Part shown: piece by piece, positions 25,945 through 34,881 of the stretch
How positions within the stretch are numbered: the first letter of the stretch is position 1
Layout: each line of letters starts with the position of its first letter
Program-made: the position numbers and the translations under genes
Origin: Paenibacillus oenotherae
GTDB taxonomy: Bacteria; Bacillota; Bacilli; Paenibacillales; Paenibacillaceae
Direction of reading: 5' to 3'
Length of the DNA stretch: 64,000 nucleotides
NCBI RefSeq assembly: GCF_019443105.1
Contig: NZ_JAHZIJ010000002.1
Coordinates: 310,001-374,000 of the forward strand
The notes under the pieces: model-generated
Database searches by the model: none
Told to the model about the DNA's origin: nothing
Seen by the model: the letters and a program-made list of their open reading frames with translations, nothing else

Positions 25945-26083
25945 TGAGTCAGTCCCAAATGATGTGAAAAGATGCCGCCAAAACCACGATAAAAGTGGGG
26001 CTGGGCGCATCTTTTTCCTCGTATGGGGGCTTAGCGGGGACTCTGAAAACAAAAAAAGACTTTGGGGACAGCCCCTTCTGGCG
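25945..26083. repeat. Hairpin/inverted-end element, copy 1 (MITE-like)
   Basis: Gene-free. Contains a long hairpin (AAGATGC...GCATCTT, about 25969-26013) with the inner stem CCAC-GATAAAA-GTGG, then ~60 bp further the end motif TTTGGGGACAGCCCC (26067-26081). A related arrangement is at 52725-52903: inner stem CCACCATAAAAGTGG (on its minus strand) and TTTTGGGACAGCCCC. No protein coded. The hairpin could also act as a terminator. Confidence 0.6.
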
Positions 26084-26150
26084 TGTATGGGCCGACATAT
26101 TGAATTTACAATAAACGAAGGCGATCAGCTCCCTCTAACTACTTCATTTT

Positions 26151-26168
26151 TTAGTTAATAAATTTACT
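26151..26168. promoter_or_regulatory. Operator-like 18-mer, upstream copy
   Basis: TTAGTTAATAAATTTACT, identical to the sequence at 26341-26358, exactly 190 bp apart. With the next two bases of the second copy it reads TTAGT-N10-ACTAA, an inverted repeat like operators of ROK-family (XylR/NagC-type) repressors. Family assignment is inference. Confidence 0.6.
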
Positions 26169-26234
26169 TGTTTAAAAAGAATGACTGAATAATATATGCA
26201 TGATTGCCCCCACCCTTCCTCTTGATCTTAAAAT

Positions 26235-26257
26235 ACTGAAATAATCAGTATTTCAGT
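26235..26257. promoter_or_regulatory. Dyad between the two operator copies
   Basis: ACTGAAAT (26235-26242) and ATTTCAGT (26250-26257) form a perfect 8-bp inverted repeat with a 7-bp spacer, in the upstream region of the sugar operon. A regulator site or a structural remnant. Confidence 0.4.
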
Positions 26258-26316
26258 CATTCACAGGGACGTTTTTCGATAGAAATGACACTACATAAAT
26301 TTGGTTATTGTAAAAA

Positions 26317-26330
26317 TGAAAGCGCTATGA
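26317..26330. promoter_or_regulatory. cre site upstream of the alpha-galactoside operon
   Basis: TGAAAGCGCTATGA fits the cre consensus TGWAANCGNTNWCA with one mismatch and has the central GCGC. It overlaps TATGAT (26326-26331), a candidate -10, so CcpA binding would block initiation. Confidence 0.75.
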
Positions 26331-26340
26331 TACATTTTAT

Positions 26341-26360
26341 TTAGTTAATAAATTTACTAA
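26341..26360. promoter_or_regulatory. Operator-like inverted repeat, downstream copy
   Basis: TTAGTTAATAAATTTACTAA with TTAGT/ACTAA arms. Lies 10 bp after the candidate -10 and 84 bp before the binding-protein gene, a position suited to repression. See the identical copy at 26151. Confidence 0.65.
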
Positions 26361-26443
26361 AAAGGAGAGGCGTAGCTTTTTGCAGTAATTGCAAAAGTAG
26401 TGAGGGATTTCGGGCAACACTAAACGATTAGGGGGATTTTCCA

Positions 26444-27691
26444 ATGAAGAAAACGTTGTTTATTCTCATGGTTGCCGTACTTATGATTTCGATCTTAGCC
26501 GGTTGTGCTTCAAGTTCTAACTCCAATAAGAGCGGCGAAACAAAAGATGCTCAGCAGGTCGAATTGCAGTTTTTCCAATATAAACCTGAAGCCAGAGATA
26601 CGTTCGATAAGTTAATTGCCAAATTCGAAGAACAATATCCCCATATTAAGGTGGTTCAGGATAACCCGCCGGATGCTTCTACGGTTTTGAAAACTAAGAT
26701 CGCTGCGGGCGAGATTCCAGATGTGATCGCCAATGGCGGAGACAATGTTCACGCTATGCTCGCTACATCCGGCGTGCTTGCTGATTTGAGTGCCGCACCG
26801 GAATTGAAAAATATTACGGAGAGCTACATTCAAATTCTTAAAGACATTACTGGAACCGATGAAGTGTACGCAATCCCTTATGGCGTTAACGCCAATGGTG
26901 TAATTTATAACAAGGCCTTGTTTAAAGAGCTCGGACTTACTGTTCCTGCGACATGGGACGAATTTGTGAAGCTAAGCCAAACCATTCAAGAAGCCGGCCG
27001 CCTTCCATTCTATTTCACTTTTAAAGATTCATGGACGACCTTGCCTTCCTTTAATGCCTTTGGAGCAAGCACGCAAGGAGATCAATACTTTGCCAAACGG
27101 AAAGAAAAGCAGACCAGTTTTGCGGAAGGGTATAAAGAAGCTGCGGAGAAATACTTGCAATTCATCTCGTTTGGTCAAAAGGACAGCTTTGGAAAAGGGT
27201 ATAACGACGGCAATGCGGCTTTCGCTAACGGAGAGTCTGTCATGTACGCTCAAGGGGTCTGGGCGATCAGCGAGATCAAGAAGATAAATCCCGAGATCGA
27301 GTTAGGGGTCTTCCCTTATCCGGTAACGAATGATCCTGACCAGAACAAATTGATTTCCGGCGTGGATCAGCTCCTGTCTATATCAGCGAAGAGCGAACAT
27401 CCTGATGAAGCAAAGCTGTTTATTCGTTTTCTGATGAATCCTGACAACGCCAAAAACTATGTTCAAGGAGTGAACACTTTTTCCGCGATCAAAGGGGTCA
27501 CTCAGGACGATCCATCTGTAGCGGAATTGATTCCGGTCTTTGAGAAAGGACTCGTGTCCGACTTCCCGGATCATTATATTCCAAGCAGCATGAAACTGGA
27601 TCAATTGCTTCAAGAACTAATCCTCAAACAAAAAACCGAGCCGTTCCTGCAGTCGATGGATGAAGCATACGACAATTCGCTAAATAGATAA
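26444..27691 (+). CDS. Carbohydrate ABC transporter substrate-binding lipoprotein (MsmE-like)
   Basis: 415 aa. Signal peptide with lipobox ILAGC, lipid-anchor Cys 21, then a Ser/Asn linker and a CUT1-family sugar-binding fold (DVIANGGDNVHAML, YAIPYGVNANGVIYNKALFKE, YAQGVWAISEIKKINPEIE). Captures an oligosaccharide at the cell surface. Downstream permeases and an alpha-galactosidase suggest melibiose/raffinose-type substrates. Start ATG 26444 follows AGGGGG. No ATPase gene is nearby; CUT1 systems of bacilli often share one MsmX-type ATPase encoded elsewhere. Confidence 0.93.
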   Translation: MKKTLFILMVAVLMISILAGCASSSNSNKSGETKDAQQVELQFFQYKPEARDTFDKLIAKFEEQYPHIKVVQDNPPDASTVLKTKIAAGEIPDVIANGGDNVHAMLATSGVLADLSAAPELKNITESYIQILKDITGTDEVYAIPYGVNANGVIYNKALFKELGLTVPATWDEFVKLSQTIQEAGRLPFYFTFKDSWTTLPSFNAFGASTQGDQYFAKRKEKQTSFAEGYKEAAEKYLQFISFGQKDSFGKGYNDGNAAFANGESVMYAQGVWAISEIKKINPEIELGVFPYPVTNDPDQNKLISGVDQLLSISAKSEHPDEAKLFIRFLMNPDNAKNYVQGVNTFSAIKGVTQDDPSVAELIPVFEKGLVSDFPDHYIPSSMKLDQLLQELILKQKTEPFLQSMDEAYDNSLNR

Positions 27692-27705
27692 ACGCTTTGA
27701 AAAAA

Positions 27706-27736
27706 GGATGAATCGGGCCCCTCGTCCGGTTCATCC
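27706..27736 (+). terminator. Intercistronic hairpin after the binding-protein gene
   Basis: GGATGAATCGG pairs with CCGGTTCATCC, followed by GATTTATCCTTTTA. Typical partial terminator or mRNA-stabilising loop that keeps binding protein in excess over permeases. Confidence 0.7.
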
Positions 27737-27771
27737 GATTTATCCTTTTAATTAATAAAGGAGTTTGGATT

Positions 27772-28638
27772 ATGAAAAAGAACGCACGAACATTTTATAT
27801 GATGGTCATCCCTGCATTTGTAATGTTCTTCGCTTTCCATACGTTTCCCGTTTTGCTTGGAATCTTTTATAGTTTTACAAATTGGAACGGCTTCGCCCAA
27901 AATTACGATTTTGTAGGATTTAAAAATTATCTCCATGTTTTTAAGGACGAGTCCATTTATGCGGCCTATGGCTTCACCTTTCAATTTGCCATTCTAACAA
28001 CCGTTATTGTGAATGTGGTCAGTTTAACGATAGCTATGGGGCTCAACGCGAGAATCAAATTTAAAAACTTTTTCAGAGGCGTCTATTTTCTTCCGAATGT
28101 ATTAAGCCTTCTGATTGTCGGTTATATCTTTAACTACATCTTCTCCAATATGCTTCCGAATTTTTTTCAAAACATTCAGATGAAGGATTGGGCCTTTAAC
28201 ATACTAGGCACCACCGAATGGGCCTGGTTAGGTATCGTAATCGTAACTGTATGGCAGGCTACGGCTTTCAATATTATTTTGTACCTGGCAGGACTGCAGA
28301 CGATACCGACCGATATGTATGAAGCATCCAGCATCGACGGGGCAAGCAAATGGAAGGAATTTTGGCATATCACGTTCCCCATGATCGCGCCATTTTTTAC
28401 GATTAACATGGTGCTTTCGATGAAAAACTTCTTGATGGTATTCGATCAAATTGTAGCTTTGACAAGCGGCGGGCCAGCGAAATCGACCATGTCGATCTCT
28501 TATTTAATCTATACCGATGGTTTCTCCGGGGGTTCGTTCGCCTATCAGTCTGCTAACTCTGTTATTTATTTTGTTGTGATCGTAATCATCTCGATTGTCC
28601 AACTCAAATACCTGCAGAGAAGGGAGATGAATCTGTAA
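27772..28638 (+). CDS. Sugar ABC transporter permease (MsmF/MalF type)
   Basis: 288 aa, six membrane helices. EAA loop EASSIDGASKWKEFWHITFP contacts the ATPase. N-terminal KNARTFYMMVIPAFVMFFAF is the usual CUT1 opening. Start ATG 27772 behind AAAGGAG. Its stop overlaps the next permease start (TAATG), so the two are translated together. Confidence 0.94.
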   Translation: MKKNARTFYMMVIPAFVMFFAFHTFPVLLGIFYSFTNWNGFAQNYDFVGFKNYLHVFKDESIYAAYGFTFQFAILTTVIVNVVSLTIAMGLNARIKFKNFFRGVYFLPNVLSLLIVGYIFNYIFSNMLPNFFQNIQMKDWAFNILGTTEWAWLGIVIVTVWQATAFNIILYLAGLQTIPTDMYEASSIDGASKWKEFWHITFPMIAPFFTINMVLSMKNFLMVFDQIVALTSGGPAKSTMSISYLIYTDGFSGGSFAYQSANSVIYFVVIVIISIVQLKYLQRREMNL

Positions 28639-29465
28639 TGATAACACGAGCCAAAACGGCCAATTGGACGATCACGCTATTGATTGCAGCCGGCTCTCTG
28701 ATTGTCCTGTTTCCACTCTACATGACGGTCATGATTGCTGTAAAAAGTCCTGCACAGATCGCCGAATCTGTACTGGCTATCCCTGCAGAATGGCATTGGA
28801 GCAACTTTGCCGAAGCGGTGCGGATGACGAATTTTGGACATGTGTTTAAAAATAGTTTTATTATTACGTCGCTTGCCGTTGTGTTAACGATCCTTACGAA
28901 TTCATTTGTCGGGTATGCCGTTGCAAGAAATATAAAGAAAAGGTTTTTCAAATTTTTATACTATTATTTTGTGAGCGCGTTGTTTGTCCCCTTTCCCATC
29001 ATTATGTTGCCTATCGTGAAAGAGATGGCTTATTTCAATCTGAATAACCATACCGGACTTATTGTTTTATACGTCGTTTACGGGATTGCCTTTAACATGT
29101 TTTTGTATGTCGGTTATTTAAGGAGCCTCCCGACCGAGCTAGATGAGGCAGCTATGATTGATGGTGCGAGCGTATGGCAAACGTTCTGGAAAGTGATTTT
29201 CCCGCTGCTCGGCCCCATTAATGCAACAGTCGGTATTTTGACCTGTATATGGGCCTGGAACGACTTCCTGCTGCCGCTAATCATATTAAGCAAACCGGAT
29301 ATGGCGACGCTGCCGCTGGCTCAGTACATCTTTCAATCCCGGTTCAGCGTGAATTACAATGTTGCCTTTGCCTCCTATTTAATGGCGTTGTTGCCTATGG
29401 TTCTGGTTTATCTTGTTGCGCAGCGTTGGATTATTAATGGAGTCGTTCAAGGAGCTGTGAAGTAA
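28638..29465 (+). CDS. Sugar ABC transporter permease (MsmG/MalG type)
   Basis: 275 aa, six membrane helices. EAA loop DEAAMIDGASVWQTFWKVIF is present, and the terminal helix reads VAQRWIINGVVQGAVK, typical of MalG-like permeases. Pairs with the upstream permease to form the channel. Start overlaps the upstream stop by 1 nt. Confidence 0.94.
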   Translation: MITRAKTANWTITLLIAAGSLIVLFPLYMTVMIAVKSPAQIAESVLAIPAEWHWSNFAEAVRMTNFGHVFKNSFIITSLAVVLTILTNSFVGYAVARNIKKRFFKFLYYYFVSALFVPFPIIMLPIVKEMAYFNLNNHTGLIVLYVVYGIAFNMFLYVGYLRSLPTELDEAAMIDGASVWQTFWKVIFPLLGPINATVGILTCIWAWNDFLLPLIILSKPDMATLPLAQYIFQSRFSVNYNVAFASYLMALLPMVLVYLVAQRWIINGVVQGAVK

Positions 29466-29514
29466 GAAAGCACAAAGATCGGCACATTATGAGAATTTTG
29501 GAGGAGAGAGAGCA

Positions 29515-31707
29515 ATGGCTATCCATTATATTTCAGAGCAGCAGTTGTTCCATTTGCAGTCCAAGGATTCCAGTTATATCATTCAGCTTGTAAAATCGGC
29601 GTACCCGGCCCACCTGTACTGGGGCCCCCGATTAAACACTTCTCTCTTTAAAGAGCAACTGCATCGTGTGGAACGAGGTTCGTTCAGCCCGAATTTTATT
29701 AAAGAAGATCGCTCCTTCTCTTTTGATACCCTGCCCCAGGAATATCCTTCTTACGGAACAGGGGATTACCGCGAGCCTGCTATTGAAGTGCAGTTTCAAG
29801 ACGGTTCGACGGTCATGGACCTGAAATATCAGCATCATGCTATTAAGAAAGGCAAGCAGAGTTTGCAAGGCTTACCCTCCACCTACGTGGAAAGCGATCT
29901 CGAAGCCGATACGCTGGAATTGCATATGCTGGATGAAAAAAGCGGTCTGAAAGTGACTTTGATCTATAGTGTTTATAACAATATGGACGCGGTTACGCGT
30001 ACCGTCCACGTAGAAAATAGCGGAGAAGAAAACATTATTTTGAATCGGATATTAAGCAGCAGTATCGACTTTCATTCTTCGGATTATGATATGCTTCAGC
30101 TATCCGGCGCATGGGCCCGGGAACGTCATCTTTATAAGAGCTCCTTGACCCCGGGCATCCACCGCATAGACAGTAAACGCGGTTCGAGCAGCCATCAACA
30201 AAATCCCTTCTTGGCGCTGCTGTCCAAGGGTGCATCTGAAGACAATGGCGAGGTATATGGATTCAGCTTGGTTTATAGCGGCAGCTTTCTCGCTCAAGCC
30301 GAGGTGGATCAATATGGTACCGCTCGAGTGGGTATCGGAATTCAGCCCTTCGATTTTAATTGGACGTTGGAACCGGGCCAGTCCCTTCAAGCGCCAGAAG
30401 CAGTACTGGTTCGATCCGGTGAAGGATTGGGCGGAATGTCTCGCATTTATCACCGTTTATACCGTACGAGACTTTGCAGAGGAGAATATAGGGATCAAGC
30501 GCGTCCTATACTAATTAATAACTGGGAAGCTACTTATTTTGACTTTAATTCCGAAACGATTGAAGCCATCTCGCTTGCAGGTCGTGAGCTGGGAATCGAA
30601 TTATTTGTTCTGGATGATGGCTGGTTTGGCAAACGGAATCATGACGACTGCTCTCTTGGGGATTGGATCGAGAACAGACATAAGCTCCCTGACGGACTGG
30701 AAGGATTAGGCCGCAAAATTACGTCAACCGGGATGAAGTTTGGGCTCTGGTTTGAACCTGAAATGGTTTCGCCCGACAGCGACCTGTATAGAAGACATCC
30801 CGATTGGTGCCTGCATGTGGCGGAGCGGAATCGGACCGTGGCTAGAGAACAGCTCATTCTGGATTTATCCCGTAAGGACGTATGTGATTATATCGTGGAT
30901 GCGCTGGGCAAGGTGCTTTCTTCCGCGCCAATCAGCTATGTCAAATGGGACATGAACCGTAATATGACCGAAATTGGATCGGCTCTATTGCCCGCGCATC
31001 GCCAACGGGAAACAGCGCATCGTTATATGCTGGGACTTTACGATGTGTTAGAACGGATTACAGCTCAATTCCCGCATATTTTGTTTGAGAGCTGTTCCGG
31101 GGGCGGGGGTCGCTTTGACCCTGGAATGCTGTATTATATGCCTCAAACCTGGACCAGCGACGATACAGACGCTGTGGAAAGATTGAAGATCCAGTATGGA
31201 ACAAGTATTGTGTATCCAGCTAGCGCCATGGGAGCTCATGTATCCGCAGTGCCGAACCATCAGGTAGACCGGATCACTTCCATTGAAATGCGCGGTCACG
31301 TTGCTATGTCTGGAAATTTCGGCTATGAGCTTGACTTAACCAAGCTGAGCGAGAGTGAAAAATCGATCGTGATGGCACAGACCAAGCAATATAAAGAATT
31401 AAGAAACCTGATTCAATTTGGGGACTTTTACCGGTTGTTGAGCCCATTCGAGGGGAACGTTACAGCATGGATGTTTGTCTCGGAGAATAAGCAAGAAGCC
31501 TTTGCCGCTTATTTCAAGGTGCTCAGTGAACCTAATGCGCCGCTGCGCAGACTCAAATTTAAAGGGTTGGATCCCTCCAAAGTATACCGATTGATTGAAA
31601 CCGGGGACATATACGGAGGAGACACATTGATCCACTATGGCCTCCCTCTTGGGGATCTAAAAGGTGATTTTCAAAGTCAATTATTCGTTTTTCAAGAAGT
31701 GCTATAA
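29515..31707 (+). CDS. Alpha-galactosidase, GH36 family
   Basis: Releases alpha-1,6-linked galactose from melibiose, raffinose and similar sugars; no signal peptide, so cytoplasmic. 730 aa, typical of GH36 enzymes of bacilli (AgaB/AgaN group). Motifs: LFVLDDGWFGKRNHDDCSLG, nucleophile Asp 479 in VKWDMNRN, CSGGGGRFDPGML, and general acid Asp 549 in TWTSDDTDA. N-terminal beta-sandwich ~1-330, (beta/alpha)8 barrel ~330-650, C-terminal beta domain. Start ATG 29515 behind GGAGGAGAG. Co-transcribed with the transporter, so imported alpha-galactosides would be cut inside the cell. Confidence 0.95.
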   Translation: MAIHYISEQQLFHLQSKDSSYIIQLVKSAYPAHLYWGPRLNTSLFKEQLHRVERGSFSPNFIKEDRSFSFDTLPQEYPSYGTGDYREPAIEVQFQDGSTVMDLKYQHHAIKKGKQSLQGLPSTYVESDLEADTLELHMLDEKSGLKVTLIYSVYNNMDAVTRTVHVENSGEENIILNRILSSSIDFHSSDYDMLQLSGAWARERHLYKSSLTPGIHRIDSKRGSSSHQQNPFLALLSKGASEDNGEVYGFSLVYSGSFLAQAEVDQYGTARVGIGIQPFDFNWTLEPGQSLQAPEAVLVRSGEGLGGMSRIYHRLYRTRLCRGEYRDQARPILINNWEATYFDFNSETIEAISLAGRELGIELFVLDDGWFGKRNHDDCSLGDWIENRHKLPDGLEGLGRKITSTGMKFGLWFEPEMVSPDSDLYRRHPDWCLHVAERNRTVAREQLILDLSRKDVCDYIVDALGKVLSSAPISYVKWDMNRNMTEIGSALLPAHRQRETAHRYMLGLYDVLERITAQFPHILFESCSGGGGRFDPGMLYYMPQTWTSDDTDAVERLKIQYGTSIVYPASAMGAHVSAVPNHQVDRITSIEMRGHVAMSGNFGYELDLTKLSESEKSIVMAQTKQYKELRNLIQFGDFYRLLSPFEGNVTAWMFVSENKQEAFAAYFKVLSEPNAPLRRLKFKGLDPSKVYRLIETGDIYGGDTLIHYGLPLGDLKGDFQSQLFVFQEVL

Positions 31708-31733
31708 AGCTGCACACCTTCTATCCTGCAAGT

Positions 31734-31764
31734 CCCGGGGCTCCCTTCCCGGGTCTTTCTTTTT
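31734..31764 (+). terminator. Terminator of the alpha-galactoside operon
   Basis: CCCGGG (31734-31739) and CCCGGG (31748-31753) form the stem, followed by TCTTTCTTTTT. Confidence 0.75.
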
Positions 31765-31767
31765 CGT

Positions 31768-31796
31768 TTGCCATTATGGTAATATTGCCATAGAAT
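31768..31796 (+). promoter_or_regulatory. Sigma-A promoter of the LacI-family gene
   Basis: TTGCCA (31768-31773), 17-bp spacer, TAGAAT (31791-31796). The spacer repeats TGGTAATATTGCCA, a near-palindrome that could be an autoregulatory operator. Confidence 0.6.
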
Positions 31797-31836
31797 CGCC
31801 AGGAGTGATAGCTTGAATTTTATTAAGGATCGTTAG

Positions 31837-32876
<1,040 letters not shown>

Positions 32877-32882
32877 ATAATA

Positions 32883-33168
32883 AGGAAGAACTCGGCGCTC
32901 CGGCATACCCTGACGGCTTCACCGCTTCTCTATGCCGCGAGCTCTCTCGTGAAATATTCTGCTGTCTGTGCTCTTCATACGAATGAATCGGTTTCCTCTC
33001 TCCTTACCTGCCTCGAGTTCAGTTCGTATACCTTGGCTCGTGCAATTGCCTCCAGTTTCCTTCAAATTCTGCCTCGCGGCGGGACGCCCTTGCTCTTGGC
33101 TAATGGCAAGCGTTCGCCAGCCCCATTCAACACTTTCCCCTTATAGATGACGCCCATGCCGGGCGTAC
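32883..33168 (-). mobile_element. Truncated group II intron (5' domain I part)
   Basis: The minus strand begins GTACGCCCGGCATGGGCG (33168 down), like the GUGCG-GCCCGGCAUGGGC 5' end of bacterial group II introns. It continues with conserved-looking blocks: AGAGCAAGGGCGTC, AATTTGAAGGAAACTGGAGG, CGAACTGAACTCGAGGCAGG and AGGAGAGAGGAAACCG. No reverse-transcriptase frame follows; the homology stops next to the lacI end (~32883). A 66-codon plus-strand frame here is antisense to the intron and is not a gene. Identification is from memory of intron sequences. Confidence 0.7.
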
Positions 33169-33173
33169 GCATA

Positions 33174-33299
33174 GTTAACGATCCTCTTTTAGAGAAGGAG
33201 TATGTTCTTCAGCTATCAGGAATAGTGGCAGAAATGTTACAATTGGATTTAACGTCACATCAACAACTACAACAATTCATGACAAACAATCTTACATGA
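33174..33299 (+). pseudogene. Start-less coding remnant next to the intron fragment
   Basis: An open frame without start codon reads VNDPLLEKEYVLQLSGIVAE then MLQLDLTSHQQLQQFMTNNL and a TGA at 33297. Composition looks protein-like and it abuts the 5' edge of the intron remnant. Possibly the 3' end of a gene lost in the same rearrangement. Family unknown. Confidence 0.35.
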
Positions 33300-33315
33300 T
33301 CGTGAGGAAGTTACG

Positions 33316-34878
33316 ATGGGTTCCCAGGTAACAATGTACATTTCACTTGTAGCAGTCTCGGGCGTCCTCTGCTCTTTCCTTGGTTTCTATGCTTATTTCA
33401 GGAGGAAAGAAATCCCGGGAGCCCGCACATTTATGATCTATATCGCTGTGCAAGCGATTTATATATTCGCTTATGCTTTCCAGCTATCCAGCGATACCCT
33501 TGAAGAAATCAAACGCTGGACTGTTGCGGAATATATCGGCATCGCCTTCGCTCCCGTGCTTGGCTTGAAGCTCATCTTGCGATACATCGGCAAGCAGGTC
33601 TCACGGCTCGTCTTGACAGCCATGTTCGTTATTCCCAGCATAACCATGGTGATGGTAATCACAAATGATTGGCATCATTTGTTCTACAAATCATTGGAAT
33701 TAAGGGAAAACACACTGCTCCTCTCAACCGAAGTCGTCATCGGGGAATGGTATATCGTGCACGGCACTTTCACGTTCAGCTGCTTGCTGGCAGGCGTCAT
33801 CCTGCTCTCCATGCAGTGGAACAAGACCAAGAAAGCTTATCGCAAGCAGTTGGTCACGCTTATCTGCGGTCAATTCATCCCGATGATCTCCGCCTTTATC
33901 TATCTGATGGGACTTTCGCCGGGCGGGATGGATCCCGTGCCTTATGTCATGTGCATCACCTCCGCCATGTACATTTGGGCCATTCTGACGACCCGGTTGC
34001 TGACTATCGTGCCGATCGCCAAGGAACACATTTTTGAAAGCATGAGAGAAGGGGTAATCGTCCTTGATTCTGCGGATCGGCTCATTGACTTCAATAGAGC
34101 GGTCAGCAGAATGCTTCCCGGCCTTCATACGGGATGGATTGGCAGAAAGCTCGAAGAGTGCTGGCCGCATTTGACCGGTGCTCCTTTCCCGGATGTCCGG
34201 CGCCCGGACAGTATGCAGGAGATTCGAATCGAACATACGGCCGGAGCCGCCGCCTGCTATCAGATCCGTTCATCCCTTGTAAGAGGCAGGAACGGGGAGC
34301 TGGCGGGCAGCCTTCTGATGTTAATTGATGTGACAGAGCAAACACAGCTCCAGAATCAACTCAAGCAGCTGGCCTACTATGATGGCCTGACGAAAATCTA
34401 TAATCGCACGCAATTTATCCACCGGAGCAAAGAGATGCTGCAGCAAGCGGAGCAGCAGGGCGACCCAGTGTCGTTTATACTGTTCGATATTGATTACTTC
34501 AAACGGATCAACGATACCTATGGACATGAAACAGGCGACCAGGTAATCGTGCATGTCGTAGCCGTGTGCCAGCGGATTATCGAGCCGGATATGCTTTTCG
34601 CCCGCTACGGCGGTGAAGAATTCGTCCTTGCTCTGCCGTCCGCCACACTTCGCGAAGCCGGCGAGCTGGCAGAGCGGATTCGGACGTCATTAGAACGCAC
34701 GCCGTTGGAGACGGTGCACGGAGAGATCCGTACTACGTCCAGCTTCGGTGCCGCACAATCCTTCAGGCCCGATGATACACTCGAATCCTTGCTGCGCGAT
34801 GCAGATGCTGCGTTGTACGAAGCCAAGAGAGGCGGGCGCAATCGCGTCAGCACGGCAAATGTTGATGTGCACAGCTAG
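33316..34878 (+). CDS. Membrane diguanylate cyclase (7TM histidine-kinase-N-type sensor + PAS + GGDEF)
   Basis: 520 aa. Residues 1-~220 contain about seven hydrophobic helices like the 7TM region found at the N-terminus of some histidine kinases. ~230-345 is a PAS-like sensor (MREGVIVLDSADRLIDFNRA). ~355-515 is a GGDEF domain with FDIDYFKRINDTYGHETGD and an intact GGEEF (432-436), so it should make cyclic di-GMP from two GTP. The inhibitory I-site RxxD is absent: the position is IEPD. Start ATG 33316 follows GTGAGGAAG. Single gene; stop is 3 bp from the convergent S26-like gene. Confidence 0.92.
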   Translation: MGSQVTMYISLVAVSGVLCSFLGFYAYFRRKEIPGARTFMIYIAVQAIYIFAYAFQLSSDTLEEIKRWTVAEYIGIAFAPVLGLKLILRYIGKQVSRLVLTAMFVIPSITMVMVITNDWHHLFYKSLELRENTLLLSTEVVIGEWYIVHGTFTFSCLLAGVILLSMQWNKTKKAYRKQLVTLICGQFIPMISAFIYLMGLSPGGMDPVPYVMCITSAMYIWAILTTRLLTIVPIAKEHIFESMREGVIVLDSADRLIDFNRAVSRMLPGLHTGWIGRKLEECWPHLTGAPFPDVRRPDSMQEIRIEHTAGAAACYQIRSSLVRGRNGELAGSLLMLIDVTEQTQLQNQLKQLAYYDGLTKIYNRTQFIHRSKEMLQQAEQQGDPVSFILFDIDYFKRINDTYGHETGDQVIVHVVAVCQRIIEPDMLFARYGGEEFVLALPSATLREAGELAERIRTSLERTPLETVHGEIRTTSSFGAAQSFRPDDTLESLLRDADAALYEAKRGGRNRVSTANVDVHS

Positions 34879-34881
34879 ATG

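Noticed and set aside
32949-33146. Plus-strand 65-codon protein next to lacI
   Set aside because: It is antisense to the group II intron domain I, a common false call.
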